The position numbers were made by a program, and so were the translations under genes. From contig JAAYRE010000128.1 in the NCBI GenBank assembly GCA_012518935.1, positions 1-32,464 of the forward strand: DNA of 32,464 nucleotides, read 5' to 3'. A model generated the notes under the pieces. It was not told the origin of the DNA and searched no databases. It worked only from the letters and a program-made list of their open reading frames with translations. Positions 26,347-32,464 of this stretch are shown here, one piece after another. This DNA is from Clostridiales bacterium. GTDB lineage: Bacteria > Bacillota > Clostridia > Lachnospirales > Lachnospiraceae. The number at the start of each line of letters is the position of its first letter. Position 1 is the stretch's first letter.

Positions 26347-27120
26347 TTAAATCTTACCAATAGAATTGGCAGCCAAGTCCAGTGTTTGATCGATTGATTG
26401 AATTACCTTTTGATTAGCTTCATAAGCCCTGGTAACAGATATCATCTCCACCATCTCTGATACTACATTCACATTGGACTGCTCAGTATAACCTTGCCTT
26501 ACACTGGCTGTGGCAGGTATAGTTAAAGCTCCTTCTAAAGTTTCATACATTGTATCACCTGATTTAACTATATAGTTATAATCTTCAAAATCAGCTATTA
26601 AGAGAGTATCAACATAATTCCCATCTGCATAGATTGCCCCAGTAGCATCTACAACAACATCTACAGAGTCAGCAGGAATCTGCAACTGTCCACTCTCTCC
26701 CATCAGATGATTTCCATCTGTATCCACGATATGACCATCCTTTGTCATGGTAAATAATCCATTTCGTGTATATTTATTATCGGTATTTCCTTCTTTATCA
26801 GTAACCGATATGGTAAAAAAACCTCTTCCTTCTAAAGCCAGATTATAAGTCTGACCTGTCTGTCTTAGGGAACCCTGACTATAATTTGTATAAGATTCAC
26901 CCAACTTAACTCCCAGACTCATTCTTCCGATTGGTCTGTTATTATAAGCCTCTGATTCGTCCCGTATCTTGATTGTTAGTACATCATCAAATGCCTGGTT
27001 TGTAACATTTTCCTCTTTGTAACCTACGGTAGCAGCATTTGCCAGATTGTTTGCAATAATATCAAGTCTCTTTTGCTCGTTTGCCATTCCGGTATATGCT
27101 GTATATAGTCCTCTTACCAT
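26347..27120 (-). CDS. flhO: Flagellar rod protein (FlgF/FlhO type)
   Basis: A 257-residue flagellar rod protein with the N-terminal motif MVRGLYTAYTGMANEQKRLDIIANNLANAATVGYKEE, the central LALEGRGFFTISV, and the C-terminal SNVNVVSEMVEMISVTRAYEANQKVIQSIDQTLD. It pairs with the flhP-like gene 41 bp downstream and follows mbl by 21 bp, so all three are likely cotranscribed. An AAAGGAG site precedes the ATG. The symbol follows Bacillus gene order; FlgF is an equally valid name. Confidence 0.92.
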   Translation of the reverse strand: MVRGLYTAYTGMANEQKRLDIIANNLANAATVGYKEENVTNQAFDDVLTIKIRDESEAYNNRPIGRMSLGVKLGESYTNYSQGSLRQTGQTYNLALEGRGFFTISVTDKEGNTDNKYTRNGLFTMTKDGHIVDTDGNHLMGESGQLQIPADSVDVVVDATGAIYADGNYVDTLLIADFEDYNYIVKSGDTMYETLEGALTIPATASVRQGYTEQSNVNVVSEMVEMISVTRAYEANQKVIQSIDQTLDLAANSIGKI

Positions 27121-27141
27121 TTGTACCAGCTCCTTTGTGTA

Positions 27142-28137
27142 CTAGAACTTATCTCTTTTGACACTTAAAAACTCTACAAATTTACCTGTTCCAATAGCAA
27201 CAGCAGTCATTGGATCCTCAGAAGTCATGGTAGTAATACCTGTTTTTTCTTCAATCAATTCTTCTAAACCATATAACAAGCAGCCGCCTCCTGTTAATAC
27301 AATCCCCCTGTCAGCTATATCAGCAGCCAGTTCAGGTGGTGTCTTTTCAAGAACGCTATGGACTGCTTCTACTATCTGTGATGTTGTTTCTCTTAATGCC
27401 TCTTCAGTCTCCTCAGAAGAAACAGTTATGGTCTTAGGAAGACCGGTTACCAAGTTTCTTCCTCTGACTTCCATTGATACAGATTCAGGTCTAGGATAGG
27501 CAGAACCAATCTTTATCTTAATATCCTCAGATGTTCTCTCTCCGATTAAAAGATTATGCTTCTTTCTCATATATCTAACAATGGCATCGTCAAAATCATC
27601 CCCTGCTATTTTAACAGAAGTACTTACTACTGTACCCCCCAGGGAAATAACTGCAATATCAGTGGTTCCACCACCAACGTCAACAATCATATTACCACAG
27701 GGTCTTGATATATCAATGCCCGCTCCAATAGCAGCCGCTATTGGTTCTTCTATAATAGCAACTTCTCTTGCACCAGCCTGATAGGTAGCATCCTCAACTG
27801 CCTTCTTTTCAACCTCTGTCACCCCACTTGGTACACAGACGCTGATTCTTGGTTTTCTAAATCTTTGTTTTCCAACTGCCTTTTGTATAAAATATTTTAG
27901 CATCTTTTCAGTAACTGTATAATCAGAAATAACACCCTGTCTAAGGGGTCTGACTGCAACAATATTACCTGGGGTTCTTCCAAGCATTAATCTAGCCTCT
28001 TCACCAATTGCTTTTATCTTATTGGTATCCCTGTCAAAAGCAACAACTGATGGTTCCTTTAGTACAACGCCCTTTCCTTTTATATAAACCAAAACACTTG
28101 CCGTCCCCAAATCAATCCCAATATCAGTGCCTAACAT
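27142..28137 (-). CDS. mbl: Rod-shape determining actin-like protein (Mbl/MreB)
   Basis: A bacterial actin that guides sidewall peptidoglycan synthesis. The 331 residues carry the actin-fold ATP-binding motifs: phosphate-1 GTDIGIDLGTASVLVY (residues 3-18), phosphate-2 MIVDVGGGTTDIAVISLGG (about 159-177) and the adenosine motif DRGIVLTGGGCLLYGLEELI (about 284-303). The order mbl-flhO-flhP favours the Mbl name over MreB. AAAGGAG precedes the ATG, and a perfect palindrome (28156-28171) lies just before it. It heads the operon, with a promoter at 28310-28337. Confidence 0.93.
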   Translation of the reverse strand: MLGTDIGIDLGTASVLVYIKGKGVVLKEPSVVAFDRDTNKIKAIGEEARLMLGRTPGNIVAVRPLRQGVISDYTVTEKMLKYFIQKAVGKQRFRKPRISVCVPSGVTEVEKKAVEDATYQAGAREVAIIEEPIAAAIGAGIDISRPCGNMIVDVGGGTTDIAVISLGGTVVSTSVKIAGDDFDDAIVRYMRKKHNLLIGERTSEDIKIKIGSAYPRPESVSMEVRGRNLVTGLPKTITVSSEETEEALRETTSQIVEAVHSVLEKTPPELAADIADRGIVLTGGGCLLYGLEELIEEKTGITTMTSEDPMTAVAIGTGKFVEFLSVKRDKF

Positions 28138-28155
28138 ATAGAACTCCTTTCCTAT

Positions 28156-28171
28156 ACCGTAATATTACGGT
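28156..28171 (-). promoter_or_regulatory. 16-bp perfect palindrome before the mbl ribosome binding site
   Basis: ACCGTAATATTACGGT is its own reverse complement. In the mRNA it would form a 6-bp stem with a 4-nt loop, ending about 3 nt before the GGAAAGGAG region. It may be an operator or a translation-control hairpin. Confidence 0.5.
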
Positions 28172-28309
28172 TCTATAACGTATAATATATTAATTCAAAT
28201 TAAAATACATATAAATGTTCTCTTCTTATTTTCTTCCAATTCGAGCCAAGTTAAACATGCTCTAGTTAGCAAAGCATATTTTTTTATAACAATACATGGC
28301 CTATATGAC

Positions 28310-28337
28310 ATTATATCTCATTTTCCGTTTTTTTCAA
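28310..28337 (-). promoter_or_regulatory. Predicted promoter of the mbl-flagellar operon
   Basis: Minus-strand TTGAAA (28332-28337), 16 bp and a perfect TATAAT (28310-28315). It gives a leader of about 165 nt. The remaining 28338-28435 is AT-rich with no gene, and no clear terminator for the ABC genes is seen in it. Confidence 0.55.
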
Positions 28338-28435
28338 AGGTTATTTTAAATATTCTGAGACCTATCATATAAATTTAATATGAAACACTGATATTATATA
28401 TATCGTATATTTAAATCAATATATTTAGGTTTTTC

Positions 28436-30226
28436 TTATCGATAGTACTGTGCTTGAGCCTCAAACATTTTAGCATATATTCCATTTGGTTTATTGACCA
28501 ATTCATTATGATTTCCATATTCTTCAATTTTACCCTCTGAAAATACAGCAATTCTATCACAAAATCTACAACTAGACAGTCTATGGGAAATATAAAAAGC
28601 TGTCTTATCACCTACAAGGGTATGGAATTGCCTATATATTTCATATTCTGCCATGGGATCAAGCGCAGCTGTTGGCTCATCCAAAATAACAACTGGAGCA
28701 TTCTTATATAAAGCCCTAGCAATTGCTATCTTTTGCTGTTCACCACCTGAAGGTTCCACCCCATCTTCTTCAAAGATCTTAAAAATTCTAGTATCTAAAC
28801 CCTTTTCCAACTTCTCAACAAATTCTTCAAGGTTGGTGAGTTTAACTAGGTCTTTTAAATCTTTGCCGTCATTTTCCTTTATGGTAATATTCTCACTGAT
28901 TTTAAATCCAAATAACTTAAAGTCCTGAAAAACCGGTGCAAACTGAGCCATATATTCCTTATAATCATACTCCTTTATGTTACGACCATCTAAGAGTATT
29001 TCCCCTTCTGTGGGGTCATATAACCTACATAGTAGTTTTATAAATGTAGTTTTACCAGCACCATTAAGTCCCACAATTGATAGATGCTCTCCAGGCTCAA
29101 TTGTAATATTAACACCATCCAAAACCTTTTTATCTGTTCCGGGGTAGGCAAAGGATACATTTCTAAATTCTATTTTATAGTCTTTATTATCTATCATTTC
29201 CTTACCCTTAGGTAAGGCTTCAGGATATTCCATAAAAAGAACATACTCATAGGCATAATTACATCGCTTCAGAAGTTCCTGTATGTTCCACACCAGACCC
29301 CCCAGTGTAGCATCAAGTGCTCCTGCAGCAGAAATCATCTGGGTGAAGATACCTATTGAAAAGACCCTGCGTATTACAAGAAGTCCTGAATAAAAATATG
29401 TAATAAGTGTTCTTAGGAGAAAGAAAAGCTCAAATAATAGAGCACATGGATAGACTTTATCCGCCTGCCATTTCCAATTTGCAATACTTTCATCTGTGTT
29501 TTTCTTCCAACGGTTTACCATCATCTCTCGGGCACCGTATAGACGAATATCCTTACCATAGCGAAAGTCCACTATTCTCCAACCAAAATATCCAAAGAGG
29601 CGATTAATCCCTGATAGACGGTTATATGCCTGCAATTCATACTTATTTCGTTTGGCTGTAGTGAATCCGTTTAGAACAATATATACCAAGATAACAATAA
29701 GCAATAGAGGTGCATGCATAGTAATGATTGTAACAAGGCCTGTTATTTTTAATACATTTCCTAAAAACATAAATATCTGCTCTGCAATGCCATAAGCTCC
29801 ACCGGAATACCAGGTCATTCCTGTTCGAGCCTTTTCTAACTGATCAAGGGCATCTTTGTCCTCTGTCAACTGAAAATCCAGGCTCATGGAGTGTAATCCC
29901 AACTGCATGGTAAAATAATTATTCATTCTTTCCTGATATTTATTAAGAACCGTGTCCAACCGGCTACTGAAGATAATTAATACAAACTCTCCTACTACTA
30001 AAATTGCTACATAGCTAATCAATGTTTTAACATTACGGGTGGTAATTAGCTCATCTATTATTAGGGGGGTCACCAGTATACCTACAAATGGTTGTGCAAC
30101 CTGTACCAAGGTCTTCAAAGCTTCAAATACAAAGAACCATGGATATTTTTTACCTGCGGTGGAAAACAAGACTTTAATAACTGGAAACAGTTTATGTATT
30201 GACTTGTGCTTTTTATCTTTACTCAT
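28436..30226 (-). CDS. ABC exporter half-transporter, second subunit
   Basis: A 596-residue protein with an N-terminal membrane domain (about 1-325, several hydrophobic helices) and a C-terminal ATPase. The ATPase has Walker [10 protein letters not shown] (about 386-394), a Q-loop in [11 protein letters not shown], the signature PSGGEQQK (Leu replaced by Pro, and Glu in the Gln position), Walker [16 protein letters not shown] with its catalytic Glu, and the switch His in [11 protein letters not shown]. Its ATG overlaps the TAA of the upstream ABC gene (TAATG), so the two are translationally coupled and probably form a heterodimer. The substrate is unknown. No precursor peptide or immunity gene is visible. 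Confidence 0.9.
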   Translation of the reverse strand: MSKDKKHKSIHKLFPVIKVLFSTAGKKYPWFFVFEALKTLVQVAQPFVGILVTPLIIDELITTRNVKTLISYVAILVVGEFVLIIFSSRLDTVLNKYQERMNNYFTMQLGLHSMSLDFQLTEDKDALDQLEKARTGMTWYSGGAYGIAEQIFMFLGNVLKITGLVTIITMHAPLLLIVILVYIVLNGFTTAKRNKYELQAYNRLSGINRLFGYFGWRIVDFRYGKDIRLYGAREMMVNRWKKNTDESIANWKWQADKVYPCALLFELFFLLRTLITYFYSGLLVIRRVFSIGIFTQMISAAGALDATLGGLVWNIQELLKRCNYAYEYVLFMEYPEALPKGKEMIDNKDYKIEFRNVSFAYPGTDKKVLDGVNITIEPGEHLSIVGLNGAGKTTFIKLLCRLYDPTEGEILLDGRNIKEYDYKEYMAQFAPVFQDFKLFGFKISENITIKENDGKDLKDLVKLTNLEEFVEKLEKGLDTRIFKIFEEDGVEPSGGEQQKIAIARALYKNAPVVILDEPTAALDPMAEYEIYRQFHTLVGDKTAFYISHRLSSCRFCDRIAVFSEGKIEEYGNHNELVNKPNGIYAKMFEAQAQYYR

Positions 30227-32073
30227 TATTTATCCACCACCTTATCATGATAATACTGTGCTTGAACCGTAAACATATTGGCATATTCGCCACCTTTATT
30301 CATCAGCTCCTCATGACCACCATATTCAATCATTCTTCCATCTTTAAACATAGCAATATTATCGCAAAATCTTGTTGATGCCAAACGATGAGATATATAG
30401 ATAGCCGCCTTATTACCTATCATCTTGTCAAATCTTTCATAAAGTTGTTGTTCAGCAATTGCATCCAAGGCAGAGGTAGGCTCATCCAGTACAACAATAG
30501 GTGCATCCTTATAAAGTGCACGGGCCAGTGCCAGCTTTTGCTTCTCACCGCCTGATAAGTCAATGCCCTCTTCATCTACAACCTTAAGTAGCTCCGATTC
30601 TATCCCCTTAGGGAGGGTAAGAATCTTGTCAAAGAGGCCAGCTTCCCTAATAGCTTCCTCAACCTTATCCTTGTGGGTTTTCTCAGGAGTCTTCATGGAT
30701 ACATTCTCAGCAATAGGGAAAGCGAAGACTTCTAAGTCCTGAAAAACTGGAGAAAACAACCTATAATAATCCTCCCTATTAAACTTTTTAATATCAATGC
30801 CATTTAGAGTAATATAGCCTTCTGATGGATCATACAATCGAAGTAGCAATTTAATCATTGTTGTCTTCCCTGCTCCATTTAATCCAACAACAGCAAGCTT
30901 TTCACCAGGATGCAAGGTCATATTCAAATGACTAACTGCATCCTTATCAGATTTTAAATAACGATAAGAAACATCATGAAATTCAATGGTATAACTATCT
31001 GCATGTGGTATAGGTATGGTTTCTACCTTCTCTTCTAAATCCAATTCTATAAAGGATCTAAAGTCATCTACCTCTAAGGAAGCTCTTTTGTAATCACCAA
31101 ATCGTTGTAAAAATTCTAAAAGGCTTTCAGAAAAGGAGACTGCCAAGGCAAAAAACATGGTAAAGTTACCAATAGACATACCTTTATATAATACTGCTAT
31201 GAAGAGGACCGCATATATTAAAGATTTTCCAATCATATAGAGTATTCTAACTACTACAGCATGTTTAAACCAAAGCTCATGGTGAAAGTCCATACGCTCT
31301 TCTCTTTTAGCAAATACCTGCTTCTGTTTTTCAACAAGAAATTCTCCCATATCAAATAGGCGGATATCCTTAGCATAATCAAAATCCTGAGTTACTCTGC
31401 TCATGTAGTTAACCTGTCTCCACACAGGAGCCAACTTGTCCCACACTTCTTTTTTATCTAGCTTAACGACCCACTGAAAGTAAAAATATTGTAATATCCC
31501 TAGAACGAACAAGCAGATTACAAGTCTCCAATCTAATACAGAAACGGCTAGCAAGGTTACCATAAATGTAAAGAGGTTCCTACCCAATCTAACCATAAGA
31601 TTCATCATACCTTCAACACCATTATTATTTCCATCTGTAGCCCGAGTTGCACGTTCATGGATATCAAGAACGTCTGGACGTTCTAGCATTTGATAATTGA
31701 GCATAAGGGCCCTATCTACTCTCTCTAGAATAACTTGCATTCTGACGTAGATAAAACGATACCAGATTCTATTATTTGAATAAACATTACAAAAGCCCAA
31801 AACGGCTACTACAAGGCCAGCTATAATAATTAGTCTTAAAAGAGATTCTGTATTATCTGCCAGAGATTCATCTGACTGCACTAAGTCAATCACATATTTT
31901 CCGAAAATCCCCCAATAATATGTCAAAACAGAACCACATACAATTCCCAAGATTGCTATTGGGATAACAACTGGGCAGTACCTTTTTACCTTTTTAATGA
32001 TATACAAGGTATTACTCCACATACCAAAAGTTTGATGCAATGGATTGTCCTTACGTTCCTTATATTCAGCCAT
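30226..32073 (-). CDS. ABC exporter half-transporter, first subunit
   Basis: A 615-residue protein with an N-terminal membrane domain followed by an ATPase with [17 protein letters not shown] (Walker A), LFSPVFQDLEVFAF (Q-loop), DLSGGEKQKLALARAL (signature), [18 protein letters not shown] (Walker B with catalytic Glu) and YISHRLASTRF (switch His). It resembles its neighbour closely enough to suggest an old duplication. I start at the ATG at 32073 (MAEYKERKDN), with GGGGG 7 nt upstream; a longer frame to 32121 lacks a ribosome binding site. Both subunits keep a Walker B Glu, so both ATP sites may work. The promoter and a triple repeat lie just upstream. Confidence 0.9.
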   Translation of the reverse strand: MAEYKERKDNPLHQTFGMWSNTLYIIKKVKRYCPVVIPIAILGIVCGSVLTYYWGIFGKYVIDLVQSDESLADNTESLLRLIIIAGLVVAVLGFCNVYSNNRIWYRFIYVRMQVILERVDRALMLNYQMLERPDVLDIHERATRATDGNNNGVEGMMNLMVRLGRNLFTFMVTLLAVSVLDWRLVICLFVLGILQYFYFQWVVKLDKKEVWDKLAPVWRQVNYMSRVTQDFDYAKDIRLFDMGEFLVEKQKQVFAKREERMDFHHELWFKHAVVVRILYMIGKSLIYAVLFIAVLYKGMSIGNFTMFFALAVSFSESLLEFLQRFGDYKRASLEVDDFRSFIELDLEEKVETIPIPHADSYTIEFHDVSYRYLKSDKDAVSHLNMTLHPGEKLAVVGLNGAGKTTMIKLLLRLYDPSEGYITLNGIDIKKFNREDYYRLFSPVFQDLEVFAFPIAENVSMKTPEKTHKDKVEEAIREAGLFDKILTLPKGIESELLKVVDEEGIDLSGGEKQKLALARALYKDAPIVVLDEPTSALDAIAEQQLYERFDKMIGNKAAIYISHRLASTRFCDNIAMFKDGRMIEYGGHEELMNKGGEYANMFTVQAQYYHDKVVDK

Positions 32074-32180
32074 TTCTCGTCCCCCTATAGATAAAAAAGC
32101 CACAGCAATCGCCACGGCCAAAGTTAACTTCTTGCTCCAGTCACTATGCTTAATTGTAATTGTAAGTTATCGTTGGAATA

Positions 32181-32219
32181 TGTACTGTGATAAAGTACTA
32201 TAATAAAGTACTATAATTA
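32181..32219. repeat. Three tandem 13-bp repeats in the ABC operon leader
   Basis: On the plus strand: TGTACTGTGATAA, AGTACTATAATAA and AGTACTATAATTA. The GTAC cores at 32182, 32195 and 32208 are exactly 13 bp apart. They lie just after the predicted transcription start and could be an operator array. Confidence 0.6.
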
Positions 32220-32224
32220 AATGT

Positions 32225-32253
32225 ATAATGCCACTATTTGCCAAGATTGTCAA
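32225..32253 (-). promoter_or_regulatory. Predicted promoter of the ABC exporter operon
   Basis: Minus-strand perfect TTGACA (32248-32253), 17 bp, then CATTAT (32225-32230) with a TGG extended -10. It lies between the tuf terminator and the repeats. Confidence 0.6.
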
Positions 32254-32265
32254 GTGGTAATAATA

Positions 32266-32299
32266 ACAAAAAAGCTCCTAGGGTAATCCCTAGAAGCTT
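32266..32299 (-). terminator. Terminator after tuf
   Basis: AAGCTTCTAGGG pairs with a 12-nt arm CCCTAGGAGCTT (stem 32272-32283 with 32288-32299; one mismatched pair, loop TAAT). On the minus strand it ends in a TTTTTTG tract. Confidence 0.8.
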
Positions 32300-32318
32300 T
32301 AAATTTTAATAATAATGC

Positions 32319-32464
32319 TTATTCAATAATAGCTGCAACTTTACCTGAACCAACTGTTCTTCCACCTTCACGGATAGCAAAGCCTAAACCTTGTTCCATA
32401 GCGATAGGATGAATCAATTCGATTGTCATCTCAATGTTGTCACCAGGCATGCACATCTCTACGC
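32319..32464 (-). CDS. tuf: Elongation factor Tu, C-terminal end (partial)
   Basis: The window cuts into the 3' end of tuf; the last 47 codons are present. They read through the domain III motif [40 protein letters not shown] and the terminal KVAAIIE, then TAA. EF-Tu delivers aminoacyl-tRNA to the ribosome. The 5' part lies beyond the right edge. Codon choice (for example GGT, GTT, GAA) is as expected for a highly expressed gene. The terminator follows 20 bp after the stop. Confidence 0.97.
   Translation of the reverse strand, partial: VEMCMPGDNIEMTIELIHPIAMEQGLGFAIREGGRTVGSGKVAAIIE

Noticed and set aside
28436-32073. Bacteriocin or lantibiotic export system
   Set aside because: No precursor peptide, modification enzyme, peptidase domain or immunity gene is visible near the two ABC genes.

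Overview
The window reads as chromosomal DNA from a low-GC, Gram-positive, flagellated member of the Clostridia, probably Lachnospiraceae-like. The evidence is the AT-rich base composition, strong GGAGG-type ribosome binding sites, frequent TTG starts, a long-form HPF, an mbl-flhO-flhP cluster like that of Bacillus, a comF-yvyF pair and a YjfB-type motility protein. It looks like core housekeeping DNA. I see no transposase, phage gene, CRISPR array, tRNA or rRNA. Almost everything is on the minus strand; only a short block at about 18.3-20.5 kb is on the plus strand.

Layout, in minus-strand transcription order from the right edge. (1) 32.46-32.32 kb: the 3' end of tuf and its terminator. (2) 32.25-28.44 kb: a promoter whose leader holds three tandem 13-bp repeats, then a two-gene ABC exporter. 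(3) 28.34-20.48 kb: a long probable operon of mbl, two flagellar rod genes (flhO and flhP type), a FlgJ-type rod-binding protein, recD2, a nucleotidyltransferase, comF and yvyF, closed by a terminator. (4) Plus strand, 18.3-20.5 kb: yjfB-like with a terminator, then an acyl-ACP thioesterase and a CvfB-type S1 RNA-binding protein. (5) Minus strand, 18.3-15.4 kb: trxB, then an SH3-NlpC/P60 cell-wall hydrolase paired with a PilZ c-di-GMP-binding protein. (6) 15.4-14.75 kb: a gene-free AT-rich stretch with two abutting perfect DnaA boxes. (7) 14.8-14.1 kb: hpf with its own promoter and terminator. (8) 14.0-7.22 kb: secA, prfB (with its programmed frameshift), a CheW-like gene and a polar amino-acid ABC transporter (glnH-glnP-glnQ type), ended by a terminator. 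(9) 7.1-2.8 kb: an aspartate-family amino-acid operon of an ACT-domain regulator, hom, a phosphoglycerate-mutase-like protein that is a candidate homoserine kinase, and lysC. (10) A 190-bp nearly symmetric inverted repeat, then tex with its own promoter, and at the left edge a strong promoter reading out of the window.

The best leads are regulatory or structural rather than new proteins: the 190-bp cruciform-like element after lysC; the tandem DnaA boxes far from any dnaA gene; a WalR-type box plus a long inverted repeat around the hydrolase promoter; the triple 13-bp repeat before the exporter; and a compact foldable segment between hpf and secA. No clearly new multi-gene system is visible. 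Functional names come from recognising sequence motifs and gene order by eye. Promoters, terminators and operators are pattern calls.
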